From: Streptomyces lavendulae subsp. lavendulae
Lineage (GTDB): Bacteria > Actinomycetota > Actinomycetes > Streptomycetales > Streptomycetaceae
NCBI RefSeq assembly: GCF_002803845.1
Contig: NZ_CP024985.1
Coordinates: forward strand, 2,046,001-2,110,000
Length of the DNA stretch: 64,000 nt
Reading direction: 5' to 3'
How positions within the stretch are numbered: position 1 is the first letter of the stretch; each line of letters opens with the position of its first letter. The translations under genes and the position numbers were made by a program. This document shows positions 7,636 to 18,010 of this stretch, piece by piece. The notes below the pieces were generated by a model. That model ran no database searches. It was not told where the DNA came from and saw only the letters and a program-made list of their open reading frames with translations.

Positions 7636-7938
7636 GGGTGCTGAGCCCGCACCGCGGACCCGGATGAGGGGTGGTACGCGGTGAGGGCCGGACGAGGACC
7701 GTGGCGGGCGTGCGAGCCAGTGCGGTGGTAATGGGTTCCGAGGCCCGTCTCTTGACCTGAGGGAGACGACGCCGGAGTTCTCGTCGCCGACCGCCACGGT
7801 CCCAGCCACACTCCTCCGTCCCTTTCCGCAGGGTCTACGCACAGAGCCCCCTGCGGAAAGGGAAGGAGCCTTCCACTCCGCCCGGCGAAGCGAACGTCCT
7901 GTCGCGCCAGCCTCGCTCCGTCGGGCGGTAACCACCAG
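7636..7938. other. Highly structured intergenic region without a convincing gene
   Basis: About 300 bases without a credible protein frame. It contains CGTCTC/GAGACG arms at 7746-7751 and 7763-7768. A long hairpin has a perfect 15-bp stem (7819-7833 with 7849-7863), extended by CTCCT/AGGAG outside a 3-nt bulge (7811-7868). It could be a small RNA or an extended 3' UTR; no known RNA family was recognised. Confidence 0.35.
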
Positions 7939-7974
7939 AGCGCCGAGTCACGGACGGTCCCGTGACTCGGCGCT
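7939..7974. terminator. Strong perfect hairpin
   Basis: A perfect 15-bp stem (7939-7953 with 7960-7974) with a 6-nt loop stands about 70 bp before the TetR operator. It insulates the regulator from upstream transcription. Confidence 0.65.
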
Positions 7975-8045
7975 TTGCCATTGCCTCCACTGATCCGAAC
8001 GGGCCGTGGGCACGGGCCGGTTCGGGCGGGAGCTATCGTGGGTGC

Positions 8046-8063
8046 TGACTGAAAGCTCAGTCA
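8046..8063. promoter_or_regulatory. Inverted repeat, probable TetR autoregulatory operator
   Basis: TGACTGA-AAGC-TCAGTCA is a perfect 7+7 inverted repeat 30 bp before the likely GTG start of the TetR gene. That is a classic size and position for autoregulation by TetR-family repressors. Confidence 0.6.
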
Positions 8064-8092
8064 AGTGGTCCGACCGAAGGGCGCGAGCGAGA

Positions 8093-8683
8093 GTGGCCGA
8101 CCGTCAAGCGTTGATCCTGGAAGCAGCCGTCCGCGTCATCGCGCGCAACGGCGTCAGAGGGCTGCGGGTCGAGGAACTGGCGGCCGAGGCCGGGGTGTCC
8201 ACCGCCCTCATCTACTACCACTTCAAGGACCGCGCCGGGCTGGTGCAGCGCACCCTAGGCTTCATCAGCGACCGCGCCACCGGTTACACCGACGAGGCCA
8301 TCGAAGCCGTGGAGGGCACCGAGGACGCCCGCGCGGTCCTGCTCCAGCTGCTGCTCGGCGAGCTCCAGGACACCCCCCGGGTGCGCGAGAACAGCATCGC
8401 CTGGGGCGAGCTGCGGGCCACCGCCATCTTCGACGCGGACCTGCGCGCCGCCCTCACCGAGTCCACCCACAGCTGGAACCGGGACACCGCCGACGCCGTC
8501 GCGGACGCCCAGGCGGCCGGTCAGGCCGATCCGGCCGCGATCCCGATGGACGTGGCGGAGCGGCTGAACTCCCTGGTGGAAGGATTGAGCGAGCGCTGGC
8601 TGAGCGGCTCACTGGAGCTGGAGCGGGCCCGGACGCTGCTGAAGGGTGCGGTGGACGCGGAGCTGGGCCCGTACCCCGGCTGA
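8093..8683 (+). CDS. TetR-family transcriptional regulator
   Basis: This protein of about 196 aa has a canonical TetR N-terminal helix-turn-helix (ILEAAVRVIARNGVRGLRVEEL, then AGVSTALIYYHFKDRAGLVQ) and a helical ligand-binding domain. I placed the start at GTG 8093, putting the HTH near residue 8 as usual. A GTG at 8042 is in frame but would place the palindromic operator inside the coding region. Ligand and targets are unknown. The gene is convergent with glyoxylate carboligase across a shared terminator. Its operator does not resemble the glyoxylate-regulon palindromes, so it need not control them. Confidence 0.9.
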   Translation: MADRQALILEAAVRVIARNGVRGLRVEELAAEAGVSTALIYYHFKDRAGLVQRTLGFISDRATGYTDEAIEAVEGTEDARAVLLQLLLGELQDTPRVRENSIAWGELRATAIFDADLRAALTESTHSWNRDTADAVADAQAAGQADPAAIPMDVAERLNSLVEGLSERWLSGSLELERARTLLKGAVDAELGPYPG

Positions 8684-8705
8684 AGCGGCGGCCGCGGACA
8701 CGCGA

Positions 8706-8745
8706 AACGGCCCCCGTACCTCCTCAAGGAGGTACGGGGGCCGTT
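8706..8745. terminator. Bidirectional terminator
   Basis: A perfect 18-bp stem (8706-8723 with 8728-8745) and a TCAA loop lies between the convergent TetR and gcl genes. Confidence 0.85.
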
Positions 8746-8801
8746 CTCGTACGCTCACACCGGTGCCGGCGCGGGTTTCACCGCGCCGGCGGCGCGGACC
8801 G

Positions 8802-10589
<1,788 letters not shown>

Positions 10590-10622
10590 CGAGTTCTCCT
10601 GCGGGTCCGGCGGTCAGACTTT

Positions 10623-10688
10623 TTCCGTAATGCGGAATTATTGTTCTGCTATACGGAACAAGCTAAGCGGCCACTTCGCGCACGTCAA
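10623..10688 (-). promoter_or_regulatory. gcl promoter with paired operator B
   Basis: On the minus strand, TTGACG (10688-10683), a 17-base spacer and TAGCTT (10665-10660) form the promoter. TTCTG-CTATA-CGGAA (10644-10658) and the perfect TTCCG-TAATG-CGGAA (10623-10637) follow, centres 21 bp apart. The arrangement relative to -10 is the same as at hyi and the catalase gene. Confidence 0.65.
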
Positions 10689-10859
10689 GGCGGTGGGGCA
10701 CCCCGGAACCCACCAAAAGGCGCATCCCGTTCGGTGAGTTGCACAAATGGCCGGTCCTTCGGCCGGATCCGGCGGCAATCCGCGCCCTCGCCCGCCCCGG
10801 CGGCCGCCGGTGGTGGAGCATGGGGACACGCACGGCGACGGCGAGGGGGACCTGGTCTC

Positions 10860-11546
10860 ATGACGGAAGCGGTACGGGTGCGCTGCCCGGGATGCGGGCG
10901 CGAGAACGGTTACGCGGCTCCCTCCTTCCCCTGCGCCTGCGGAAACCCCGTGACCCCACCCCTGGACCCGTCGGCGGAGGTCCGGCCGGTGACGTACCGC
11001 ACCTGGTCGCAGAGCTGGGTGGCGGTGCGGTGCGGGGCCTGCGGCCGGGAGGGCGAGTGGCCGCAGCCGGAGCTGGGGTGCGGGACGTGCGGGACCGTGG
11101 TCCGGGTCCCGGTGCGCCCGCCGGGTACCGGGGCGGCCCCCGGAGCGGGTGGCGTCGCGCGGCCGGCGTTCCGGCCGGTGACCATCCGTACGGGCGGGGA
11201 CGCCGTGGTGACGGCCGCGCTGTACCTGCGCTGGCTCGGTTTCCCGGACGTACGGCGCCCCGACGGCGCCGCTGCCCCCTCGGCGGCCGCCGACCTGCGG
11301 GCCCCGGGGGTGGTGGCGCACGTGGACCCCTCCACGGCCCCGGTCGGGCTGCGGGCCGTGGAGTGCGTCTGGCTGAACGCCCTGACGGCCGCCGCGACCG
11401 GCGTCTGCTTCTCCCTGGCCGGGTACACGGAGGAGGCCCGGAGCCGGGCGGACGAGCTGGCGGTGCCGCTGTTCGTCATGGACCTCACGGGCGCGCCCCA
11501 GCCGGTCAACGACCCGGCGGAGGATCTGGTGGCGCAGGGGGCCTAG
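10860..11546 (+). CDS. Zinc-ribbon protein with restriction-endonuclease-like C-terminal domain
   Basis: This 228-aa protein starts with two zinc ribbons: CPGCGRENGY with CACG (residues about 8-30), then CGACGREGEW with CGTCG (about 58-78). The remainder (about residues 105-220) has the layout of an Mrr/PD-(D/E)XK-like fold: a central GVVAHVDPS strand, a helix with VECVWLNALTAAA, then ATGVCFSLAGYTEEARSRAD and LFVMDLTG. I cannot confirm all catalytic residues, so activity is unproven. The ATG at 10860 is preceded by GAGGGGGA. It is divergent from gcl with no evident functional tie. The function is unknown. Confidence 0.7.
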   Translation: MTEAVRVRCPGCGRENGYAAPSFPCACGNPVTPPLDPSAEVRPVTYRTWSQSWVAVRCGACGREGEWPQPELGCGTCGTVVRVPVRPPGTGAAPGAGGVARPAFRPVTIRTGGDAVVTAALYLRWLGFPDVRRPDGAAAPSAAADLRAPGVVAHVDPSTAPVGLRAVECVWLNALTAAATGVCFSLAGYTEEARSRADELAVPLFVMDLTGAPQPVNDPAEDLVAQGA

Positions 11547-11632
11547 GCTCGGAGGGCGCGGGCCCGTGCCCGCCCGTTCTTCCGTCCGTCCCTTTGCCTT
11601 TCTTGTTCCCCCTGCCTGCCGAGGAGAGCCCG

Positions 11633-12121
11633 ATGAGCCTGTACGACATCCCGCTGACCACCCTGGACGACGAGCCCACCAGCCTCGCGGCCCACAAGGG
11701 CAAGGCCGTCCTCCTCGTGAACACCGCCTCCCAGTGCGGGCTCACCCCGCAGTACTCGGGGCTGGCCCGGCTGCAGTTCACGTACGCCGAGAAGGGCTTC
11801 ACCGTCATCGGCGTGCCCTGCAACCAGTTCGGCGGCCAGGAGCCGGGCACCGCGGAGGACATCCAGACCTTCTGCGCGGCCGGTTTCGGCGTCACCTTCC
11901 CGATGCTGGAGAAGTCAGAGGTCAACGGCGAGAACCGGCACCCCCTGTACCGCGAGCTGGTGAAGACCCCGGACGCCGACGGCGAGGCGGGGGACATCCA
12001 GTGGAACTTCGAGAAGTTCCTGATCTCCCCGGCCGGCGAGGTCGTCGCGCGCTTCCGCCCGCGCACCGAGCCCGAGGCCCCCGAGGTCATCGCCGCGATC
12101 GAGGCGCACCTGCCCGCGTAG
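11633..12121 (+). CDS. Glutathione peroxidase-family thiol peroxidase
   Basis: This 162-aa protein has the peroxidatic Cys in NTASQCGLTPQY, the conserved Gln in VPCNQFGGQEPG and the Trp in IQWNFEKFLI that complete the catalytic tetrad. It is the cysteine (not selenocysteine) form. In bacteria such proteins usually draw electrons from thioredoxin or mycothiol-type systems rather than glutathione; which applies here is not visible. ATG 11633 follows GAGGAGAGCC. The gene stands alone and ends at a strong terminator shared with the convergent protease-NTPase gene. Confidence 0.95.
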   Translation: MSLYDIPLTTLDDEPTSLAAHKGKAVLLVNTASQCGLTPQYSGLARLQFTYAEKGFTVIGVPCNQFGGQEPGTAEDIQTFCAAGFGVTFPMLEKSEVNGENRHPLYRELVKTPDADGEAGDIQWNFEKFLISPAGEVVARFRPRTEPEAPEVIAAIEAHLPA

Positions 12122-12141
12122 GCGTACGGATCGTGCGGGTA

Positions 12142-12174
12142 CCCGGCCCGCAGCCGCCCCGGCTGCGGGCCGGG
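12142..12174. terminator. Bidirectional terminator
   Basis: A perfect 14-bp stem (12142-12155 with 12161-12174) with a 5-nt loop lies between the convergent peroxidase and the trypsin-NTPase-TPR gene. Confidence 0.8.
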
Positions 12175-12178
12175 CCCG

Positions 12179-15100
12179 TCACGGCGGTGGGCCCGATGCG
12201 GCCGGGGACCGTCCGGCCAGGCCGTACCAGTAGCGGGCCTCCCGTTCGTCCCCTTCGGCCGCGGCGACGTCCCCGAGCAGCGCGAGCACCCCGGCCGGAA
12301 GCGGGTGCGGGGCGGAGCGCTGCGGTCCGGGCTCCACGGCCGGTCCGGCGGGCGGTCCGGCGGGCGGTCCGGCGGCCGGTCCGGCGGCCGGTCCGGCGGG
12401 CGGTGCGGGGAGCGGCTCGGGAAGCGGTTCCTCCTCCACGCCGGCTTCGGTGACCAGCGGGGCCAGCACCTCGCGGGCGCGTTCCTGCAGGCCCGCGCTC
12501 ATCAGCAGCTCGCAGTAGAGGCGCCGGGCCGCGGACCCGGTTTCCGGGTCGCCGCAGGCCATCGCCCGCTCGAACCACGGGTACGCCTCCTCCTGGCGGT
12601 CCCCGACCGCCAGGACCTGGGCCAGCAGCAGCAGTGCCTGCGGCCGGTGCACGGTGTCGTCGGAGCGGGCCAGCGGCAGCAGCGTCCGCTCGGCGTCGGC
12701 GTACCGGCCCAGGCGGAAGAGGGTGCTGCCGAGGTACCGGCGGGCGAGCGGTTCGACGGACGGCTCCCCGGTGTCGAGGGCGTCCGTGAGCAGCCGTCGG
12801 GCCTCCTCCAGTGCCTCCCCGGACGAGGCGTCCCCGGGGTCGACCATGGAGCGCCGTACGACGCCGAGCAGGGCTCCGGCGCGGGGCGCGGTCTTCGGGT
12901 CCTCCAGCTCCAGAGCGGCTTCGAGGAGGTCGCCGGCGGCGATGACCTCCCCCACCTCCAGCAGGAACTCGCCGGTGCCGAGGTAGGCCAGGGCGAGCGC
13001 CCCGGCGTCGCCCGAGGTCTCCACGCCCATCAGGAGGTTCTCGGCGGCCTCCCGGTCGCCGCGGCGCAGCAGCAGGACGCACAGCGAGGCCCTGGCGGCC
13101 TCGGTGACGTCCGAGGGCTCGTCCTCGACCACGGAACGCAGCAGGTCGGCGGCGCCGTCGTCGTCCCCGTCCTCGGTCAGGCACTTGGCCAGCCGGAACC
13201 GGGCCATGGGGGAGGCCGGGTGCACGCCCGCGTCGCCCGCGGCCCGCAGGTGTGCGATGCCCTCGGCCCGGCGCCCGCCGCCGATGAGCACCATGCCCAG
13301 CAGGGCCCTCCCCCAGGACGCCGCCGTCACGTCCGCGGAGTCGGCCAGCCCGCGCAGCAGGTCCTCGGCGCGCGGGAAGTCCTCTTCGTCGGCGAGCATG
13401 ACGGCGAGGTCGTAGCGGGCGATCAGGGACCAGTGGGGGTGTCCGGAATCGATCGCGGTGCGGTAGGCCCGCTCGGCCTCGCGCGGGTGGCCTTCGCGCA
13501 CCAGCAGGTCACCGAGCAGGTCGGCGGCCCGCGGGCCCTGATGGGGGTGCCCGGACCCCATCGCCTCGGCCAGCAGCGCCCGCGCCCGGTCCGCCCCGCC
13601 CTCCTCCCCCGCGAGCATGACGGCCAGCCCGACCCGGGCCGGCGGCGCCCAGTACCAGTGTCCGGAATCGATCGCGGTGCGGTAGGCCCGCTCGGCCTCG
13701 CGCGGGTGGCCTTCGCGCACCAGCAGGTCACCGAGCAGGTCGGCGGCCCGCGGGCCCTGATGGGGGTGCCCGGACCCCATCGCCTCGGCCAGCAGCGCCC
13801 GCGCCCGGTCCGCCCCGCCCTCCTCCCCCGCGAGCATGACGGCGAGGGCGACCCGGGCCGGCGGCGCCCACTCCGGGTGGTCGGAGGCGATCACCCGCTC
13901 CAGCCACTCCCCCGCGGGCCCGGTCTCACCGCGTGCGGCGTGCCATTCGCCGAGTGCGCAGGCTGCCCGGTTGCTCTGGTCGGGGCGTCCCGATCCGGCC
14001 ACCTCCCGCAGGATGGCCACCCCCCGTTCCTCCTCGTCCCCTCCGAGCAGGACGACGGCCAGGCCGACCTGTGCGACCGGGAGCACGTAGGGGTGTCCGG
14101 TGGCGATCGCGGCCTCCAGTACCTGCCGGGCCTCGTCGTACCTCTCCTGCAGGGTCAGTACGTCTCCCAGGCCCGCCAGGGCCCACGGCACGACGTGCGC
14201 CTGTCCGCTGTCCGCCACCGACCGCAGCACGGCCTCGGCCCGGTCCAGCTTGCCCTGGTGGATCAGCAGGCCCCCGAGGTTCGCGCGGGCCGCGGAGGTG
14301 ATCTGCCCCGCCACCGCGTCGCCCATCATGCGGGGCAGGGTCCACGGCCGCTCGGCCGGTTCCGGCGCGCCGGGGCCCCGGGCGACGCCCATGCCGGCCG
14401 CGGGCTTGCCGAGTTCGGTGCCCGGCTCCCGGCCGGTGCGTACGCCGGCCAGGTCGCCGTCGGTCAGGGTCCTTGCCAGCTGGGCTCCGGCCAGGTACCC
14501 GGCTTCCGCGTCCCCGGACGCGAGGACGGCCTCCAGCAGTCGTTCGGCGCGTTCGCCCTCGCCCTGAAGGACCAGGACCTGGGCCAGGCCCACCTGGGCC
14601 AGCCGGGAGATCTGCGGGTCGGCGGAGGCGACGGCGCTCTCCAGGAGCTGTCTGGGGCGGGTCCGGTCGCCGTTGACCACGAGTGCGCCGGCCAGTTCGA
14701 CCTGCGCCAGCGGGGCCACGTTCTCCGTCCGGGAGGAGGCCGCCGCGTCCAGCAGTTCCAGGGCCTGGTCCACGTCCCCCCGGATGAGGGAGAGCTGCCC
14801 GAGCATCAGTGAGGCCCATGCCGCGCCGTCCCGGTCGCCGGAGGCCCCGGCGATCCTGCGCAGCAGTCCCTCGGCGACGTCGGGCTCCTCCCGGACCAGC
14901 GCGGCGTAGGCGATCGGCACCAGTTCGGCGGGGGTGCGGTGCTCGGCGAGGTACTCCCAGGCGATCCGGGGCACCGCGGCGGAGGGATCGTCGGCGCGGG
15001 TGTCCAGGTACTCCGAGGTGTAGGCGAATCCGGTGTACGCGGGCCGGTCCTGCGGCCCCGGTACCCGGTACAGGAGGGCGATGGCCCCGGCCACGGGCTC

Positions 15101-16636
15101 CCCGGCCCAGGCCAGGCCGCTCCGGTACAGGGTCTCGTCGGCGTCGAACCGCAGGTAGTGGGCGGACATGTAGGAGCGGAAGAGGTCGAGGAGGGCGGAT
15201 TCGGGGACCGGTCCGGTCATGCCCATCCGGTGCCAGTCGGTCGCCGCCTTCACCAGCGCCCAGCCCTCGGGGCAGCTCTCCGCGCCGTCGCGCAGGCGCT
15301 GTTCCAGAAGGGGCGCGGCGACCAAGTGCTCGCCGATGCCGCGCGCGGCGAAGTCCTCCCGGGGGTAGAGCTCCCGCGCCGCGGCGGTGTCCTGAGGGGC
15401 CAGGAGCGCCGGCAGTTCGACCGTGTGCGCCTTGCCGAGGACCGTGCGGGCGACGCGACCGATGTCGTTCCCCATGCCGGCGAGGGCGGCCCGCTGTTTC
15501 GCCGGGATGGTGGCGACGACGGTGACGGCCGGCTGCCGCCGGGCCAGCCGGTCGAGGATCTGCAGGTCGAGGCCGCCGGGCCGGAGGTAGCGGTGGAGGT
15601 CGTCCAGCCAGAGGACGGCGCGGTCCTGGCCGAGCGGCAGGGCGAGCCGGCTGAGGTCGTCGAGGATCCGGCGGTCCGTGCCGTCCGGGCGCGGGACGAT
15701 CAGCCGGGCTCCGGGCAGGGTGCGCAGGAGCGCCTCGTACAGGGTCCGCGACTTGCCGGCCTTGGACTGCCCGGCCAGCAGGACGAAGCGCGACCGGAGC
15801 AGGGCGTCGTCGAGGAGGCCGTCCTGCGGGCTGCGGGGCACGTAGGGCGAGGCCCCGGGCCGGTCGCTGTACGTGGAGCGGGAGACCCCGATGTCGTGCG
15901 GATCCACCCGGTCGACGCGGGCGATCTCCCCGTCCTCGGTCAGCGGGAGCCACAGCAGGCTCTCCAGCCGCTCCCTGACCTCTCGCGTCGTGGCGTCGCG
16001 TACGTGCGCGCCCAGTCCGGGCCAGTAGCGGACCAGTGTCTCGACCCTGATCGCGTACGCCGTGCGCCGGTCGACCTTGGTCACGGAGTCCCGGGCGACC
16101 AGCATGCCGATGACGCCCTCGCTGTGCACGTCCCAGACGGGCGAGCCCGAGAAGCCCTGTTCCAGTGCCCAGCCGGTGTGGGGGCTCGCCTCGACCTGGA
16201 GCCACTCGCTGCCGGCGTGGCCGATGATCTCGCCCCGTACGGGTACCCCCTGGCGGGGGTGCTCCCTTGGGTAGCCGTAGGCGCGGAACTGGTGGTCCCA
16301 GGTGCCGGAGTCCGTGGTCCGCAGCGGGGCGGGAACCGCTTCCGGGGGTGGCGGTGAGCCGAGTTCGAGGACGGCGACGTCCCCGGTGTCGGTGCCGGTG
16401 GCCGGGTGCCAGCCGCCGGGCACGACGGTGGCGGGCAGGGGGTCGTGCGCCTCGGCGTACTGGAACTCCACGAAGACCGGTTCCCGCGGCATCCCGAGCG
16501 CCGTCCCGGCCCGTACGACATGGGCGCAGGTGAGCACGTGCCGCGGGCCGACCAGCATCCCGGCCCCGACGGGGTTCTCGTGCGGGGAACGGCGGATGCT
16601 CACCAGCCAGGGCGGGCGTTCCCACGCGGCGGACAA
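12179..16636 (-). CDS. Trypsin-like protease / NTPase / TPR giant protein
   Basis: This 1485-aa protein has three parts. Residues 1-200 are a trypsin-like peptidase with an intact triad: His39 (TCAHVV), Asp86 (GDVAVLEL) and Ser163 (GFSGSPV). From about 285 comes a P-loop NTPase with Walker A AGQSKAGKS and Walker B VLWLDDLHRYL near 340, arranged like a STAND-type module. From about 550 to the end are tandem TPR-like repeats, then a PAG/P-rich linker near the C terminus. The start is TTG 16636, 5 nt after the stop of the Trypco1-like gene; a later start would remove protease sequence. Proteases fused to STAND-like NTPases and repeats are typical of bacterial conflict/immune effectors, where repeats sense and nucleotide binding triggers proteolysis. 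That role is inference. Confidence 0.85.
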   Translation of the reverse strand: MSAAWERPPWLVSIRRSPHENPVGAGMLVGPRHVLTCAHVVRAGTALGMPREPVFVEFQYAEAHDPLPATVVPGGWHPATGTDTGDVAVLELGSPPPPEAVPAPLRTTDSGTWDHQFRAYGYPREHPRQGVPVRGEIIGHAGSEWLQVEASPHTGWALEQGFSGSPVWDVHSEGVIGMLVARDSVTKVDRRTAYAIRVETLVRYWPGLGAHVRDATTREVRERLESLLWLPLTEDGEIARVDRVDPHDIGVSRSTYSDRPGASPYVPRSPQDGLLDDALLRSRFVLLAGQSKAGKSRTLYEALLRTLPGARLIVPRPDGTDRRILDDLSRLALPLGQDRAVLWLDDLHRYLRPGGLDLQILDRLARRQPAVTVVATIPAKQRAALAGMGNDIGRVARTVLGKAHTVELPALLAPQDTAAARELYPREDFAARGIGEHLVAAPLLEQRLRDGAESCPEGWALVKAATDWHRMGMTGPVPESALLDLFRSYMSAHYLRFDADETLYRSGLAWAGEPVAGAIALLYRVPGPQDRPAYTGFAYTSEYLDTRADDPSAAVPRIAWEYLAEHRTPAELVPIAYAALVREEPDVAEGLLRRIAGASGDRDGAAWASLMLGQLSLIRGDVDQALELLDAAASSRTENVAPLAQVELAGALVVNGDRTRPRQLLESAVASADPQISRLAQVGLAQVLVLQGEGERAERLLEAVLASGDAEAGYLAGAQLARTLTDGDLAGVRTGREPGTELGKPAAGMGVARGPGAPEPAERPWTLPRMMGDAVAGQITSAARANLGGLLIHQGKLDRAEAVLRSVADSGQAHVVPWALAGLGDVLTLQERYDEARQVLEAAIATGHPYVLPVAQVGLAVVLLGGDEEERGVAILREVAGSGRPDQSNRAACALGEWHAARGETGPAGEWLERVIASDHPEWAPPARVALAVMLAGEEGGADRARALLAEAMGSGHPHQGPRAADLLGDLLVREGHPREAERAYRTAIDSGHWYWAPPARVGLAVMLAGEEGGADRARALLAEAMGSGHPHQGPRAADLLGDLLVREGHPREAERAYRTAIDSGHPHWSLIARYDLAVMLADEEDFPRAEDLLRGLADSADVTAASWGRALLGMVLIGGGRRAEGIAHLRAAGDAGVHPASPMARFRLAKCLTEDGDDDGAADLLRSVVEDEPSDVTEAARASLCVLLLRRGDREAAENLLMGVETSGDAGALALAYLGTGEFLLEVGEVIAAGDLLEAALELEDPKTAPRAGALLGVVRRSMVDPGDASSGEALEEARRLLTDALDTGEPSVEPLARRYLGSTLFRLGRYADAERTLLPLARSDDTVHRPQALLLLAQVLAVGDRQEEAYPWFERAMACGDPETGSAARRLYCELLMSAGLQERAREVLAPLVTEAGVEEEPLPEPLPAPPAGPAAGPAAGPPAGPPAGPAVEPGPQRSAPHPLPAGVLALLGDVAAAEGDEREARYWYGLAGRSPAASGPPP
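13441..13878 (-). repeat. 219-bp in-frame tandem duplication inside the TPR region
   Basis: Two copies (13441-13659 and 13660-13878) are identical for about the first 180 bases and nearly so afterwards. The unit is 219 bp, exactly 73 codons, about two TPR units. The near-perfect DNA identity shows recent duplication or gene conversion. Confidence 0.9.
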
Positions 16637-16641
16637 CGGGG

Positions 16642-16971
16642 TCAGTCCGCGGGACCGGCGGCGGAACGGCTCCAGTGGATCCGGACGCTGAAGTGTCCCT
16701 CGACCGCCGTCTTGGCGATCACCACTCCGGACTCCGCGTTGAGTTTCATCCCGAACTCGACCTCGTACTCGTCCGGCCCGAGGGACCTGACGGAGTCGAC
16801 CACGGAGCGGATCGCGGGACGGACGGCGGTCAGGGCGGCCTCCAGTCGGCGGCCCGCCCGCACCACCCCGTCGGAGTCCCGGGAGATCCGCTCCAGACCC
16901 GGCGCGTCTTCCTCCACCTCGACCAGGAGCGACGCTCCATCAGGACCGTCGAATCGCACCAACTCGGCCAT
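16642..16971 (-). CDS. Trypsin-co-occurring (Trypco1 / CU044_2847-like) protein
   Basis: This 109-aa protein resembles the small Trypco1-type domain that comparative genomics places beside trypsin-like proteases. Features are an N-terminal strand pair (VRFDGPDGASLLVEVEE), a central helix with RPAIRSVVDSVRSLGPDEY and the conserved EVEFGMKLNAESGVVIAK block. No catalytic motif is visible; a substrate or adaptor role for the protease is the likely reading. The ATG at 16971 has GGGGGA before it. It immediately precedes the protease-NTPase gene (5-nt gap), consistent with co-translation. Confidence 0.8.
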   Translation of the reverse strand: MAELVRFDGPDGASLLVEVEEDAPGLERISRDSDGVVRAGRRLEAALTAVRPAIRSVVDSVRSLGPDEYEVEFGMKLNAESGVVIAKTAVEGHFSVRIHWSRSAAGPAD

Positions 16972-17065
16972 GAGTCCCCCGAATTCATCGCTGCGGAACC
17001 GCTCCGTGAAGAGTAGTCCCGCAAGTGCCGGATGCGGGCGGGTTCACGGCGATACGGTGATCGCC

Positions 17066-18010
17066 ATGGACGACGCCAGACGAGAGATAGCCGACACGCT
17101 GGACGCCACCGACGCCGACGACGTGGAAGCCGCTCTGCGCGTACTGGGCAGCGCCTTGCGGTGGGCCGCGGACGCGGTGCGCCGGGTGGGCGGCGACACC
17201 GGCGGGGCCCGCGCGCTCGGGGCCCTGTACGCGCTGGACGACGCGCTGGAGCACGGCCGCGGACTGGAGGAGGCGCTGCCCGCCCTGCTGGCAGCCGCGA
17301 TGCCCGGGGACCTGGTGGGCGGCGGTACGGACGGGCTGGTGCGGCGGCTCGCCGAGGTGACCGGGCAGGTATCGGACGAACGGGCGGAGCTGGAGAAGCT
17401 CGTGGCGACGCAGGAGGCCCTGCGCAGCCGACTGGAACAGCACGGGGAGCTGCGCCGCCAGGTGGACGAACTGCGCCGGCTGGAACGGCTGGTCGTCGCG
17501 CTGGACGCGCTCCGGGAGCAGCAGCAGGTCATCGGGGAGCGGCTGACCGCGCTGCGCGGCAGGGACGCCGGGGTCGAGGACGCACTGCGCACGAGCGGCG
17601 ACGCGCTGATCCGCCTCTCGGAGGACCAGCTCGCCGCCCTGGGGCCACAGACCAGACAGGTGCTCGAACGGGCGGCGGCCGTGCAGGGCGCGCTGGCCGC
17701 CGAGGGACGCGAACACGCCGAGGGCGCGGCCGCGCTCGCGTCCGGACAGGAGCTCCTGGAGCGGATCCGGACCGAACGGGGCGCGCAGCTGGTGTCGTTG
17801 AGGCTGCACGCCGAGGCCAACCGCGATGTCGCGCGGGCGCTCCTGGCTCCGGGGGGAGCCGGCGGCGGGCCGGAGCTGACCTCGCTGGAGCAGGTGGAGG
17901 CCGCCGCCGCGGACATCGAGCGGCGGCTCGGGGACGCGGACCGGGCGCTGGGCCGGGTTCTGGAGGCCCGTGACTCCGAGGAGGCGCAGGGGCGTTCGGT
18001 CATCCGGTGA
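17066..18010 (+). CDS. Coiled-coil protein of unknown function
   Basis: This 314-aa protein is rich in Ala, Arg, Glu and Leu, with long heptad-like stretches from about residue 95 to 290, predicting an extended coiled coil. No enzymatic motif, signal peptide or membrane segment is seen. The ATG at 17066 has GGTGA five bases upstream; an in-frame GTG at 17057 is an alternative. It is divergent from the Trypco1/protease pair (94-bp shared promoter region) and its 3' end overlaps the convergent AAA gene by 11 bp. Position suggests it belongs to the same conflict locus, perhaps as a scaffold. No function can be assigned. Confidence 0.75.
   Translation: MDDARREIADTLDATDADDVEAALRVLGSALRWAADAVRRVGGDTGGARALGALYALDDALEHGRGLEEALPALLAAAMPGDLVGGGTDGLVRRLAEVTGQVSDERAELEKLVATQEALRSRLEQHGELRRQVDELRRLERLVVALDALREQQQVIGERLTALRGRDAGVEDALRTSGDALIRLSEDQLAALGPQTRQVLERAAAVQGALAAEGREHAEGAAALASGQELLERIRTERGAQLVSLRLHAEANRDVARALLAPGGAGGGPELTSLEQVEAAAADIERRLGDADRALGRVLEARDSEEAQGRSVIR

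Noticed and set aside
7667..7680. T-box-like AGGGGTGGTACGCG
   Set aside because: It resembles the T-box core but lacks the exact GGTGGNACCGCG, specifier stem and a downstream synthetase or amino-acid gene.
7627..7935. Possible 102-aa minus-strand protein between catalase and TetR
   Set aside because: No ribosome-binding site or family resemblance, and the DNA is dominated by hairpins.
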